Notes: generated by a model from the letters alone, not told the origin. Positions 42,831 to 51,968 are shown, counted from the stretch's first letter. The stretch: 64,000 nucleotides of DNA from Kingella denitrificans ATCC 33394 (GCF_000190695.1 NZ_GL870929.1:1812320-1876319), one strand, 5' to 3'. Made by a program: numbers and translations.

Positions 42831-44717
42831 CTACTTCGCCCCCTTAAACCCGCGCTTCAAATGTACCATCAGCAACGCCACTGCCGCAGGCGTTACGCCG
42901 GAAATGCGGCTTGCTTGCCCGACGGTTTCGGGTTTGTGCTGGTTGAGTTTTTGCTGCACTTCGGCGGATAAGCCTTTGACTTTGCTGTAATCAATGTTTT
43001 CAGGTAGCCTCAAGGTTTCCAAATCGCGGCGGCTGTCGATTTCTTCGTTTTGGCGGTCGATATAGCCTTGGTATTTGACTTGGATTTCGACTTGTTCAAT
43101 CACGTTTTCAGGCAGCCTGCACTCGGGTTGTGCGCCTTCGAGCGTCATTAGTGCGGTGTAGTCGAGGTTCGGGCGGCGCAGGAGGTCGTGCAGGTTGGCT
43201 TCACGGCTGAGTTTTTGTCCGAACACGCGGATTTGTTCGTCTTCGGCGAGTTTTTGCGGCGTGTACCACGTTGTTTTCAAACGTTGGATTTCGCGTTCGA
43301 TGGCTTCGCGTTTTTCGTTGAACATGCGCCATTGCGCTTCACCCACCAAGCCGATTTTGTGACCGTCTTCGGTCAGGCGCATGTCGGCGTTGTCTTCCCT
43401 GAGTTGCAGGCGGTATTCGGCGCGGCTGGTGAACATGCGGTAGGGTTCGTTCACGCCTTTGGTGATGAGGTCGTCCACCAATACGCCGAGATAGGCTTGT
43501 TCGCGGCGCAGCAGGAGCGGGTCTTGTCCGCGGACGTATTGCACGGCATTCGCGCCTGCGAGCAGGCCTTGTGCGGCGGCTTCTTCGTAACCGGTCGTAC
43601 CGTTGATTTGTCCGGCGAAGAAGAGGCCTTGGATGGTTTTGGTTTCGAGGCTGGCTTTGAGGTTGCGCGGGTCGAAGTAGTCGTATTCGATGGCGTAGCC
43701 TGGGCGCAGGATATGAGCGTTTTCAAGGCCTTTCATGCTGCGCACGAGCGCGATTTGGATGTCGAACGGCAGGCTGGTGGAGATGCCGTTGGGGTAGTAT
43801 TCGTTGGTGGTCAGGCCTTCGGGTTCGAGGAAAATCTGGTGGCTGTCTTTGTCGGCAAAGCGGTTGATTTTGTCTTCAATAGACGGGCAGTAGCGCGGGC
43901 CGACGCCTTCGATTTTGCCGGTGAACATGGGGCTGCGATCGAAGCCTGAACGGATAATGTCGTGTGTTTTCAAATTGGTATGCGTAATCCAGCAGGACAC
44001 TTGGCGCGGGTGCATTTCGGCGTTGCCGCGCACGGAGAAGACGGGCACGGGCGTGTCGCCGGGCTGTTCGGTAAGTTGGGAGAAATCAATCGTGCGCCCG
44101 TCGATGCGCGGCGGCGTGCCGGTTTTCAGACGGCCTTGTGGCAGGTTCAATTCGCGCAAACATCCGCCCAGCGATTTGGCGGCGGGGTCGCCGGCGCGGC
44201 CGCCTTCGTAGTTTTCCAAACCGATGTGGATTTTGCCGGACAAAAACGTGCCTGCGGTCAGCACGACGGCGCGGGCTTTAAATTCCACGCCCATCGCGGT
44301 GATTACGCCTGAAATGCGGTCGCCGTCGAGCGTTACGTCGTCAACCGACTGCTGGAAAAGCTCCAGATTTTCTTGGTTTTCCAGCATTTCGCGGATGGCG
44401 GCTTTATACAGGATGCGGTCCGCCTGCGCGCGCGTGGCACGCACTGCTGCGCCTTTGCTGGCGTTCAGACGGCGGAACTGGATGCCGGATTTGTCGGTGG
44501 CCAATGCCATCGCGCCGCCGAGCGCGTCGAGTTCGCGCACTAAATGGCCTTTGCCGATGCCGCCGATGGAGGGGTTGCACGACATTTGTCCGAGCGTTTC
44601 GATGTTGTGTGTGAGCAAAAGCGTCTGCGCGCCCATGCGGGCGGCGGCAAGCGCGGCTTCCGTGCCTGCGTGGCCGCCGCCGACGACGATGACGTCGTAG
44701 GTTTTGGGGTAAATCAT
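42831..44717 (-). CDS. mnmG: tRNA uridine-34 carboxymethylaminomethyl enzyme, FAD subunit
   Basis: A 628-residue MnmG (GidA). With MnmE it adds the cmnm group to U34 of certain tRNAs. FAD-binding VVGGGHAGTEAALAAARMG at the N-terminus, CNPSIGGIGKGHLVRE, GTFLSGKIHIG, the Cys loop PPRIDGRTIDFS and the conserved FAGQINGTTGYEEAAAQG are all present. The C-terminal MnmE-binding helical domain is complete (LPENIDYSKVKGLSAEVQQKL). The start MIYPKTYDVIVVGG is the family start. mnmE is not adjacent. Confidence 0.97.
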   Translation of the reverse strand: MIYPKTYDVIVVGGGHAGTEAALAAARMGAQTLLLTHNIETLGQMSCNPSIGGIGKGHLVRELDALGGAMALATDKSGIQFRRLNASKGAAVRATRAQADRILYKAAIREMLENQENLELFQQSVDDVTLDGDRISGVITAMGVEFKARAVVLTAGTFLSGKIHIGLENYEGGRAGDPAAKSLGGCLRELNLPQGRLKTGTPPRIDGRTIDFSQLTEQPGDTPVPVFSVRGNAEMHPRQVSCWITHTNLKTHDIIRSGFDRSPMFTGKIEGVGPRYCPSIEDKINRFADKDSHQIFLEPEGLTTNEYYPNGISTSLPFDIQIALVRSMKGLENAHILRPGYAIEYDYFDPRNLKASLETKTIQGLFFAGQINGTTGYEEAAAQGLLAGANAVQYVRGQDPLLLRREQAYLGVLVDDLITKGVNEPYRMFTSRAEYRLQLREDNADMRLTEDGHKIGLVGEAQWRMFNEKREAIEREIQRLKTTWYTPQKLAEDEQIRVFGQKLSREANLHDLLRRPNLDYTALMTLEGAQPECRLPENVIEQVEIQVKYQGYIDRQNEEIDSRRDLETLRLPENIDYSKVKGLSAEVQQKLNQHKPETVGQASRISGVTPAAVALLMVHLKRGFKGAK

Positions 44718-44768
44718 GTGGGTTTCGCGTGTGTTATTGAAATGGTCGGAATTATACGCGATTTGCGG

Positions 44769-44814
44769 CAAAGCAGCCTGCACTTTGATTTTGAAGGTGC
44801 AGGCTGCTTTTTTG
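44769..44814. terminator. DUS-pair hairpin between dusA and mnmG
   Basis: CAAAGCAGCCTGCAC and GTGCAGGCTGCTTTTTTG form the stem, just after the dusA stop codon. Confidence 0.75.
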
Positions 44815-44820
44815 CGCAGA

Positions 44821-45825
44821 CTATGGTTGTGCCGTGCCGTTGCCGCCGCATGCCTGCCAGGCCTGCAAAATCAGTTCGGGGCGGTTCGGGCGCAGCAGGT
44901 CGGCATCGGAGAGCATCCGCCGCCACACGCGGGCTTTGGGCAGGCCGTGCAGTAGCCCCAGATAGTGCCGCGCCATGTGCCGCAGGATGGTGCCTTGGTT
45001 TTTGGATAATTGCTGTTGCGCGTATTCGTATAAACGCTGCACGATTTCGTCGCGTTCGGGTGCAGGCTGCTTTTCGCGGTAGAACAGGCGGTCCCAATCG
45101 TGCATGACAAACGGGTTGTGATAGGCTTCGCGCCCCACCATCACGCCATCGACATGCTGCAAATGCAGGGCGATGTCTTCATTGGTGCGGATGCCGCCGT
45201 TGATGATGATTTCCAAGTCGGGAAATTCTTGTTTCAGGCGGTACACCAGTTCGTAGCGCAGCGGCGGCACTTCGCGGTTTTCTTTGGGCGACAGGCCGTC
45301 CAGCCAGGCATTGCGCGCGTGGACGACAAACGTGCGGCAGGGCGTGTGGCGCACCAAATGGCCGACAAAGTCTGCCAGCGGCGCGTATTCGGTTTGGCGG
45401 TCGATGCCGATGCGGTGTTTGACGGTTACGGCGGTGTCGGGCGCGGCATCCTGCATGGCGTTTAGGCAGTCGGCCACCAGCGGCGCGTCCAGCATCAGGC
45501 ATGCGCCGAATGCGCCTTTTTGCACGCGGGGGCTGGGGCAGCCACAGTTCAGGTTGATTTCGTCATAGCCGTATTCGGCGGCTTTGCGGGCAGCCTGCGC
45601 CAAAAGGTTCGGTTCGCTGCCGCCCAGTTGCAGGGCGACGGGGTTTTCGCATTCGTTGCGCGCCAAAAAGCGGTCCGGGTCGCCGAACACAATCGCGCCT
45701 GCGTTCACCATTTCGGTATAAAGCCAGGTGTGGCGGGTGATTTGCCGTGCCATGTAGCGGTAGTGGCGGTCGGTCCAATCCAGCATGGGGGCGACCGAAA
45801 GCGTGTGTTTGGGGAGGGTGTTCAT
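44821..45825 (-). CDS. dusA: tRNA-dihydrouridine synthase A
   Basis: A 334-residue FMN enzyme reducing U20 (and U20a) of tRNA. The N-terminal VAPMLDWTDRHYRYMARQIT is diagnostic of DusA rather than DusB or DusC. The substrate loop LNCGCPSPRVQKGAFGACLM includes the catalytic Cys, and FVVHARNAWLDGLSPKENR and INGGIRTNED follow. The start at 45825 is preferred over a 49-residue upstream extension that is built from uptake sequences. Confidence 0.95.
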   Translation of the reverse strand: MNTLPKHTLSVAPMLDWTDRHYRYMARQITRHTWLYTEMVNAGAIVFGDPDRFLARNECENPVALQLGGSEPNLLAQAARKAAEYGYDEINLNCGCPSPRVQKGAFGACLMLDAPLVADCLNAMQDAAPDTAVTVKHRIGIDRQTEYAPLADFVGHLVRHTPCRTFVVHARNAWLDGLSPKENREVPPLRYELVYRLKQEFPDLEIIINGGIRTNEDIALHLQHVDGVMVGREAYHNPFVMHDWDRLFYREKQPAPERDEIVQRLYEYAQQQLSKNQGTILRHMARHYLGLLHGLPKARVWRRMLSDADLLRPNRPELILQAWQACGGNGTAQP

Positions 45826-46156
45826 AAGGCTGTGCGGTGGTGGAAACGGGTGGGCATGATAAAGGAGTTGCGCGCTTTGTGCAAAGCAGCCTGCACTTGG
45901 GCGGGGCATCGGGATTTTGCAGGCTGCTCCTTTTCTGTGGGAAGAGGAGAGGGCTTTGGGGTCTTGCTGCAAACTTGGGTGCAGGCTGCTTTTTAGAGTG
46001 GGTATGGCGGCGATACGCCATGTCCTGCCGTTGCATTTGCCGCTGCCTGCGGGGAGGTGGGGTGCAGGCTGCTTTTGATGTTTCAGGCGGATTCAAAAGC
46101 AGCCTGCACTCCTCAAATTCAAGGTGCAGGCTGCTTTTTGGTTTTTGGCATGGCGG
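45826..46156. repeat. Dense cluster of uptake sequences
   Basis: The gap between dusA and the glycosylase gene contains six full or near DUS in about 260 bp, two of them forming hairpins (46060-46109 and 46095-46139). It also carries a 44-bp module (45979-46022) that recurs at 56223-56267. No gene is recognised. Confidence 0.8.
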
Positions 46157-46747
46157 CTACACCAATCCGGCGGCGTGAAAGAATGCGCGGTAGGCTTCGG
46201 CTTTTTTGGCCAGCGCCAACGGATAGGCGCGCGATGTGGACGGCAGCCGCGTTAGTTGCAGGCTGCGTTCGCCGCAGGGGTAGGGCACGGTTTCGCCCGT
46301 TTTGGGCAGCTTGGTTTTTTGCGGCAGCTTGCCGATAAGGATTTCCGTGGCTTTGCCGCCGGTGGTGCCGATGCGCGACACTTGCGGCATTTGCGCCAGC
46401 ACGGCGGGTAAATCCACGCTTTCGACAACGTGCAGGAATTCGTCCGAAGCATTGCCGTGCATGCGGACGGCTTTGAACACGGTGGGGCAGGAGGCGATGC
46501 CGCGTTCCCACAGGAAAGCTTTGATTTTTTCGGCATCGAACGCTTTGCCCGATGCGGCGATGAAATGCGCGGGGTCGTTGAAAAAGACGATGCCGTACAC
46601 GCGCCACATGTCGTTTTGGAAATTGGGGTAGTGAAACGCCATGGCGCGTTTGTCGGGCGGCGGCGGGAACGTGCCCATCAGCATCACGGTGGCGTGCGGC
46701 GGCAGCACGGGCGGATAGGGCAGGGTTTCGATGATTTGGGTGTTCAT
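46157..46747 (-). CDS. Uracil-DNA glycosylase-superfamily protein (deoxyinosine glycosylase-like)
   Basis: A 196-residue protein with the UDG fold pattern: VMLMGTFPPPPDKRAMAFHYPNFQNDMWRVYG at the N-terminus, GIASCPTVFKAVR, RIGTTGGKATE and a final LPSTSRAYPL, where the Ser-Thr-Ser loop corresponds to the minor-groove intercalation motif. It resembles the family-6-like G:U/hypoxanthine enzymes with a GTFPS-x-x-S start. It would remove deaminated bases. The start at 46747 excludes DUS-derived sequence. Confidence 0.75.
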   Translation of the reverse strand: MNTQIIETLPYPPVLPPHATVMLMGTFPPPPDKRAMAFHYPNFQNDMWRVYGIVFFNDPAHFIAASGKAFDAEKIKAFLWERGIASCPTVFKAVRMHGNASDEFLHVVESVDLPAVLAQMPQVSRIGTTGGKATEILIGKLPQKTKLPKTGETVPYPCGERSLQLTRLPSTSRAYPLALAKKAEAYRAFFHAAGLV

Positions 46748-46867
46748 GGGATTCGGTTTTGGGTTAGGCGGTTGGGTGCAGGCTGCTTTTGCTTTGCCGT
46801 GTGGAAACGGGGATTGTACTGCCGATTTAAACGGAATGATACCGTGCAGGGTATTTGAATCGGCCAT

Positions 46868-46913
46868 AAAAAAGCAGCCTGCACATCAGAATTGAACGTG
46901 CAGGCTGCTTTTT
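46868..46913. terminator. DUS-pair hairpin after the citrate transporter
   Basis: AAAAAAGCAGCCTGCAC and GTGCAGGCTGCTTTTT form a strong stem just downstream of the leftward transporter gene. Confidence 0.75.
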
Positions 46914-46929
46914 GCATAAGGCAAACTGT

Positions 46930-48291
46930 TTATAAGGCCACGCCGGCAAATAAAAACATGCTCAATGCAAACAGCACGAAAATCCCAATGGCCCATTTTG
47001 CCGATTCAAGCTGCCATTTACCCATGTCCACCCCCGTTTGCTGCAAGAGCAGATAAATAAAGCCGACCAATGGGCTGAGCAGGTGGAATGCCTGCCCAGC
47101 GGTGGAGGCAAGGGCAATGTCCAGCGCGCTGAAACCGTTGCGCAGCCCCACTTCGTTCAACACGGGCAGCACGCCCAAATAAAAAGCATCGTTGCTTAAG
47201 AAAAAAGTGCCGGGCACGGAGAGCAGCGCTACAATCAATGCCCAATGGCTGCCGAACCGTTCTGGAATCAGCGTGGCAAGCGAATGCCCCATTGCCTGGT
47301 TCATGCCGGTGCCGGACAACACGCCCATGAACACGCCTGCCGCCAGTACCATGAAAATGACCGGAACGGCGGCGGCGCCATATTTTTCCACAATGCGCCG
47401 CTGGTTCACGGGGCGCGGATAGTTCACGGTCAGGGCAATCGCCAATCCGGTGGCGAAAATCAATGCGGCGTGGATTTTAGGCAAACCGAACATGCCGCCG
47501 AAAATCAGCTGAATCATCAGAATGGCGGTTAAGATAAAGTTGAACCACACCATTTTGGGGCGCGCCAAATCTGCGTCTTCACGGTATTGTTCCGCCATAA
47601 TCGCCGCCAGTTCTTTGTGGGTGAACTCGCGGATGCCCAAGCGTTTGCGCTCCTGCATGCCGCGGATGACTGCCACGGCGATGACCCAAACCGAAGCCAT
47701 GACCATGCCCGGAATCAGCAGGCGCATCAATTCGCCTTCGTCCACGTTCAGCGCGGTGATGATGCGCGCGGTGGGGCCGCCCCAAGGCAGCAAATTCATG
47801 ATGGAATTGGACAAAATCACAATCACTGCCAAATCCATCATTTTCATGTTTAATTTTTTATACACGGGGATTAGCGCAGAACAGACGACCAGCGTGGTGG
47901 TGGAGCCGTCGCCGTCCACGGAAACTGTCAAAGCCAGCAAGGCCGTGCCCACCAGTACTTTCAGCGGGTCGCCTTTAATCACTTTCACGATGAAATTGAC
48001 CGCCGGATTGAACAAACCCGCCGTGAGCATCATGCCGAAATACAGGATGGCGAACAGCAGCATCAGCGCCGTGCCCGCCACGCCGTTAATGTCCAGTTTT
48101 GCATTGCCAATCATGCCGGCAATGGCGAATTTGGGGATGTCCGATGCCGTGTAACCGAATTCGCCGAACCAGCCCGTGCCCAGCCCTACTGCCAAAGGCA
48201 CGAGCACGAGCGCGGTGAACGGTGGGGCTTTGCGCGTCATAATCAGCAGCATGAAGCCTGCCACAATCAAAACACCGAATAGTGCCAACAT
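46930..48291 (-). CDS. CitMHS-family metal-citrate transporter
   Basis: A 453-residue transporter with about 12 hydrophobic helices. Conserved segments: MLALFGVLIVAGFMLLIMTRKAPPFTALVLVPL, VDGDGSTTTLVVCSALIPVYKKL, NLLPWGGPTARIITAL and LLSPLVGFIYLLLQQTGVDMG. CitMHS proteins take up citrate complexed to Mg2+ or other divalent ions with protons. The internal loop (GMQERKRLGIREFTHKE) and length match the family. No citrate sensor pair or lyase genes are adjacent, so it may only supply the TCA cycle. Confidence 0.93.
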   Translation of the reverse strand: MLALFGVLIVAGFMLLIMTRKAPPFTALVLVPLAVGLGTGWFGEFGYTASDIPKFAIAGMIGNAKLDINGVAGTALMLLFAILYFGMMLTAGLFNPAVNFIVKVIKGDPLKVLVGTALLALTVSVDGDGSTTTLVVCSALIPVYKKLNMKMMDLAVIVILSNSIMNLLPWGGPTARIITALNVDEGELMRLLIPGMVMASVWVIAVAVIRGMQERKRLGIREFTHKELAAIMAEQYREDADLARPKMVWFNFILTAILMIQLIFGGMFGLPKIHAALIFATGLAIALTVNYPRPVNQRRIVEKYGAAAVPVIFMVLAAGVFMGVLSGTGMNQAMGHSLATLIPERFGSHWALIVALLSVPGTFFLSNDAFYLGVLPVLNEVGLRNGFSALDIALASTAGQAFHLLSPLVGFIYLLLQQTGVDMGKWQLESAKWAIGIFVLFALSMFLFAGVAL

Positions 48292-48409
48292 AAAATCTCC
48301 GTTTCTTATTCTTGAGTGGTTGCAAATACGTTAAGCAATTTAAATTTCACGTTGGGATTTGTAAAATCCAATGTTGTGATGATGGGAATTTGTTTTTTTG
48401 ATTGGCGCG

Positions 48410-48478
48410 GTGCAGGCTGCTTTTTCGGACATAAAAAAGCAGCCTGCACATTCACAAAACGAAGTGCAGGCTGCTTTT
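48410..48478. terminator. Triple DUS array with alternative hairpins
   Basis: Three uptake sequences alternate in orientation (GTGCAGGCTGC at 48410, the complement near 48437, GTGCAGGCTGC at 48464), so the central one can pair with either neighbour. It lies between the osmC gene and the transporter. Confidence 0.7.
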
Positions 48479-48485
48479 CAGCCCC

Positions 48486-48959
48486 TCATTCCACCGTAAT
48501 CTCACACTCACATTCCACTTCGAAATTCAACGAATTGGCGATAAAGCACAAACGGTGCGCTTCGTGGTGCAGGGCTTTGGCTTGTTCGATGTGCTGCGCT
48601 TGGGTGATGGTAACCTGCGGGCGCAGTGTGGCTTTGACGAATCTGCCCGGCTGCGTGCGGCTGCCTTCGTCCATCACGGCTTCGGCGTGGTCGGTGTAGG
48701 CGGTAACGGTAATGCCTGCGGCGCTGCACAGGTGCAGGTACCAAAGTTTGTGGCAGGCGGAAACGGCGGCCAGCAGCATGTCTTCGGGGTTGTGGCGGTG
48801 TTCGTCGCCGCGAAAGGCGGGGTCGGACGAGCCAAATAGATCGGGTTTGCCGGCGATTCGGACGGTGTAATCACGCGAATAGGCGGTGTAGGACGATGTG
48901 CCGCTGCCCAAGTTGCCCGTCCATTCGACGGTGGCGAGGTAGGTGTGTTGTTTGCTCAT
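48486..48959 (-). CDS. OsmC/Ohr-family peroxide-detoxifying protein
   Basis: A 157-residue protein with the OsmC fold: YLATVEWTGNLG, the central helix with the peroxidatic Cys in NPEDMLLAAVSACHKLWYLHL (near residue 70) and the second Cys in HRLCFIANSLNFEVECE (near 137). Members of the OsmC subgroup reduce organic hydroperoxides with a Cys pair. It stands alone, with no OhrR regulator nearby. Confidence 0.88.
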   Translation of the reverse strand: MSKQHTYLATVEWTGNLGSGTSSYTAYSRDYTVRIAGKPDLFGSSDPAFRGDEHRHNPEDMLLAAVSACHKLWYLHLCSAAGITVTAYTDHAEAVMDEGSRTQPGRFVKATLRPQVTITQAQHIEQAKALHHEAHRLCFIANSLNFEVECECEITVE

Positions 48960-49172
48960 GGGTGTCTCCTTGTGGCTTGGTGGTTTTGCTGCGTTGAAAC
49001 TGCGCTTTGCAGGCAGCCTGCACGGATTATACCGAACGGGCGGCGCAGCCGAATATCCGGATTTGCCGTGGGTTGATTGAATGTGCAGGCTGCTTTTTCA
49101 GGTGGCCGCCTTGCCCGATTTATTTTCTTTCTTTATTATCCCGCACTTTGTTTTACCCGAAGAAAGAACGCC

Positions 49173-49580
49173 ATGTCTGTCTCCTTTGTCCGCACCGCGC
49201 TTCTGGCCGGCCTCGTTTGCCTGTCCGCCGCCTGCTCCAGCCTCGATTCCAGCATGAAACGCTATGTCGGCAAACCCATCGATATTGTTTACGAACGCTA
49301 CGGCCGCGAACCCGACGTCGCCCGCAAAAGAGTGGGCGAAAACCGATATTCCTATTTCTGGCGATTCACCTACTACTACCCCGGCGGCCGCGAATACCAA
49401 GGCAGCAGCCAAAACGGTCCCGTCATCACCAATTATTACAGCAACGTCTGCTACGGCCAGCACAGCGACCGCACCTTTTTCACCGATTCGGAAGGCATCA
49501 TCATCGATTACCATTGGGCGCTCAGCAATTCATGGCGCGTGAATTGTAACAATCATGTTTTGGGACGGCCGCCACGATAA
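49173..49580 (+). CDS. Small lipoprotein of unknown function
   Basis: A 135-residue lipoprotein (MSVSFVRTALLAGLVCLSAACSS, lipobox SAAC). The mature part starts LDSSMKRYVGKPIDIVYERYGREPDV, a pattern seen in small SmpA/OmlA-like proteins where a helix leads into strands (SYFWRFTYYYPGGREYQG, IIIDYHWALSN). Two late Cys (SNVCYG, VNCNNH) may form a disulfide. The function is unknown; an envelope role is inferred from the signal only. Confidence 0.7.
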   Translation: MSVSFVRTALLAGLVCLSAACSSLDSSMKRYVGKPIDIVYERYGREPDVARKRVGENRYSYFWRFTYYYPGGREYQGSSQNGPVITNYYSNVCYGQHSDRTFFTDSEGIIIDYHWALSNSWRVNCNNHVLGRPPR

Positions 49581-49619
49581 GGCCGCCTGAAAACGCGAGC
49601 TTCCACGGTGTTGGAACAC

Positions 49620-49664
49620 AAAAGCAGCCTGCACATTTATAAAACAAAGTGCAGGCTGCTTTTT
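49620..49664. terminator. DUS-pair hairpin between convergent genes
   Basis: AAAAGCAGCCTGCAC and GTGCAGGCTGCTTTTT lie between the rightward lipoprotein and the leftward SRPBCC gene. Confidence 0.75.
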
Positions 49665-49670
49665 GCATGC

Positions 49671-50075
49671 TTAAATGTTTTGCAATTTGCGGCATAAATC
49701 GCGGCGGTATTTCTGCTGCTGCCGGCGCAGATAAAATTTGACCAGCCAGCGCGGCAGCCATTTTTTCAGCGTAATGTCTTCGGCAAAATCCAACTCGGTG
49801 CAGTTGTCGTCCAATGCGGTAAAACGCCCCGTCCAATGTCCGGAAAAATAGTCGTTTTCCATGTCAAACGCCCATAAATGCGGCGGCTGCATTTGGGTAA
49901 CGCGAAACAGTGTGGCAGCACCGGATTGGGTGTGCTCGACAAACTGTGTGTCGTCCAGCCGTTCGATTTTGGCCAAATCGCTGCGCCATGCGTAGTCGGT
50001 CAGTGAAGTAACGGTGCGCCACACGGTTTGGATGTTGGCGGGGACGGTGTAGCGGATGCGGGATTGGACGGTCAT
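49671..50075 (-). CDS. SRPBCC/polyketide-cyclase-like protein
   Basis: A 134-residue protein with the helix-grip pattern: MTVQSRIRYTVPANIQTVWRTVTSLTDYAWRSDLAKIERLD, then paired strands (TLFRVTQMQPPHLWAFDMENDYFSGHWTGRFTAL) and a long C-terminal helix ending KWLPRWLVKFYLRRQQQKYRRDLC. These bind hydrophobic ligands in a central cavity. The ligand is unknown. The gene is 45 bp downstream of the alkD-like gene on the same strand. Confidence 0.75.
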   Translation of the reverse strand: MTVQSRIRYTVPANIQTVWRTVTSLTDYAWRSDLAKIERLDDTQFVEHTQSGAATLFRVTQMQPPHLWAFDMENDYFSGHWTGRFTALDDNCTELDFAEDITLKKWLPRWLVKFYLRRQQQKYRRDLCRKLQNI

Positions 50076-50120
50076 GGGGATTCCTCTGCGTTCGGGTTAA
50101 ACGGGATTTCAGGCAGCCTT

Positions 50121-50777
50121 TCACAGCAAATATTTACCCGCTTCGCGCAGGCTCAGTTTGGCCATTTTGTGCCGGTGGCGGTCGATAAAGTCTTGTACCC
50201 ATGCGGGGTTGTTTTTGCTGTAATCGCGCAATGCCCAGCCGATGGCTTTGTTGATGAAAAATTCTTTTTGCCCCAGATTGTTGCAGATGATTTTTTCCAG
50301 CAGCGCGGTGTCAGTGTGCTGTTTGCGGAGCAGTTGGTGATCGATGGAGACGCGGCGCAGCCAGATGTTGTCGTCGGTACTCCATGCCAATAGGATGGTG
50401 TTGACTTCGGGGTGGCGCAGGGCAATGCCGCCGACAATGCGGTCGAGTACGTCGGAGCTGTCCCACCATGATTTTTCGGTAATCAGCGTCTGCAAACGCG
50501 GGATGTCCTGCGGGGTCAGGTGCTGCTGCATTTTTTTCAGATATTCGAGCGCGGCGTATTGCAATTCGCGGTGCGGGTCATCCCAGCAGCGGCGCACAAA
50601 ATCCCAATCGACCGGCTGTTTGGCGGCGTCTTTGAGAAACGGGCGGCACAGGCGGGCGAGCTGGGGTTTGCCGATACCGAAATAGGCAAAACGGTGTTTC
50701 ATGTATGCCTGCATTGGCACGGCGCGTTCTGGGTTGGCGTGTTGTTGCAGGACGGCGAGCAGGGCTGGGTAGTCCAT
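50121..50777 (-). CDS. AlkD-like DNA alkylation repair protein
   Basis: A 218-residue helical HEAT-like repeat protein of the AlkD family. These enzymes excise 3- and 7-alkylpurines without base flipping. Visible signatures: YMKHRFAYFGIGKPQLARLCRPFL, CWDDPHRELQYAALEYL, KSWWDSSDVLDRIVGG, NIWLRRVSIDHQL, KEFFINKAIGWALRDYSKNNPAWVQDFI. The WWD and the N-K-A-I-G-W-x-L-R-xY segments match the DNA-contact residues of the family. With the Ada-like and AlkB proteins at 60-61 kb, the window holds three alkylation-repair genes. Confidence 0.92.
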   Translation of the reverse strand: MDYPALLAVLQQHANPERAVPMQAYMKHRFAYFGIGKPQLARLCRPFLKDAAKQPVDWDFVRRCWDDPHRELQYAALEYLKKMQQHLTPQDIPRLQTLITEKSWWDSSDVLDRIVGGIALRHPEVNTILLAWSTDDNIWLRRVSIDHQLLRKQHTDTALLEKIICNNLGQKEFFINKAIGWALRDYSKNNPAWVQDFIDRHRHKMAKLSLREAGKYLL

Positions 50778-50862
50778 AGGGTTTTCCTTATCTTGGGAAC
50801 GGGCGGGGTTCGGGTCGTCTGAAAGGGTTTTGAATTGGGATGCAGGCTGCTCTTTTTTGTTT

Positions 50863-51228
50863 TCAGGTAGCCGGGAAACGCTTGGCCGCTACTTCCAGCA
50901 TTTTCCATTCGCCACCGCTGCCGTGGTAGGTTTCGGCATCAATCTCGAACACGGCGTTGCAGTGCGTGCATTGGAAATAGTGGGTCAGGCAATCGTACCA
51001 GCCGTGCAGGCGGCGGTTGCCCTGCGGGTCGGTGTCGATGATGTAACCGCTGCGGGCGAAGGTTTCGACATAATCGGTGTTGATGTGTTCCGCTTGGGAA
51101 TAGGAGAGCGTGATGTCGGCCAGCGTGCCGTCTGCCAGGCGGTCGGCGGCGCGCAGCAGTATTTTCGACAGTTTTTGCGGGGTTTGGATGCGGACGGTGG
51201 GGCGCAGGTCGGCGCAGTAATCGCACAT
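50863..51228 (-). CDS. Small zinc-binding-like protein of unknown function
   Basis: A 121-residue soluble protein, MCDYCADLRPTVRIQTPQKL, with two CxxC pairs (CDYC near 2-5 and CTHC near 88-91) that could bind one zinc. A helical region (KLSKILLRAADRLADGTL) is followed by a predicted beta part (GWYDCLTHYFQCTHCNAVFEI). No family is recalled with certainty. It lies 42 bp downstream of the Imm63-like gene on the same strand, a possible pair. Confidence 0.5.
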   Translation of the reverse strand: MCDYCADLRPTVRIQTPQKLSKILLRAADRLADGTLADITLSYSQAEHINTDYVETFARSGYIIDTDPQGNRRLHGWYDCLTHYFQCTHCNAVFEIDAETYHGSGGEWKMLEVAAKRFPAT

Positions 51229-51270
51229 GGTTCGGGCCTTTCGTGGGGAACATTGGGTGCAGGCTGCTTT

Positions 51271-51735
51271 TTAGGCTGCGTTGTCGAGATAGGGGTGTTG
51301 TTGCAAGATGGTGTCTATTTCCGCTTTGCGCCATGCGGCGTAATCGGGGTGGATGGCGGCCAAAAGTTCGAGCTGTTTGGCAAACAGGATGCGGCGGAAG
51401 TCTTGGTCGGGCAGGCGGTGGTCCAGTTCGTATTGTCCGGCGATATAGTGGGTGATGTCTTGCAGCGGATAATACAGGAAACGGTGCAGGTCGGCGGCGC
51501 CTTCGTCGCAGTAAATTGTGCCGCGTTCGGCGATGATGTAGCGGTATGGGGCGTGCGGGTTGTCATCGCGGTAGGTGATGGTGGTGCCGTCTGAAAAGGC
51601 TTCGGTGGTGCTGTCGGCGAAATAGAGCCAGTTCAGGCAGTCGTCGGGCAGCCCCGCACGGCGCACGGCGGCGAGGAGTGCATCGCGAACTTGGCGGATT
51701 TTTTGGCGCAGGATGACGAGGGAGTTGGCTGGCAT
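51271..51735 (-). CDS. Imm63-like orphan immunity protein
   Basis: A 154-residue soluble protein whose second half fits my recollection of the Imm63 immunity family: YRYIIAERGTIYCDEGAADLHRFLYYPLQDITHYIAGQYELDHRLPDQDFRRILFAKQLELLAAIHPDYAAW and a closing ILQQHPYLD. Imm63 proteins neutralise polymorphic toxins delivered by contact-dependent systems. No toxin gene is visible nearby, so it is either an orphan immunity gene against relatives' toxins or has another role. Confidence 0.6.
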   Translation of the reverse strand: MPANSLVILRQKIRQVRDALLAAVRRAGLPDDCLNWLYFADSTTEAFSDGTTITYRDDNPHAPYRYIIAERGTIYCDEGAADLHRFLYYPLQDITHYIAGQYELDHRLPDQDFRRILFAKQLELLAAIHPDYAAWRKAEIDTILQQHPYLDNAA

Positions 51736-51968
51736 AATATTCTCCTTGCGGGTTTACAGGGTGCAGGCTTCAGGTTCTTCCCCGTCGGTTCAAAATGGCC
51801 GTTTCGTTGAAATAGAGTTTGGCGGTGGTTTTCTGCATGGGGGATTCCTTGACGGGATTGGGACAGGCTGTGCTTGATTGGTGAAGTGCAGGCTGCTTTT
51901 AAAGTTGCAGACGGCTTCAGGCTACCTGAAAATGGAGTTCCTGCGAAGCCAAAAAGCAGCCTGCACTT

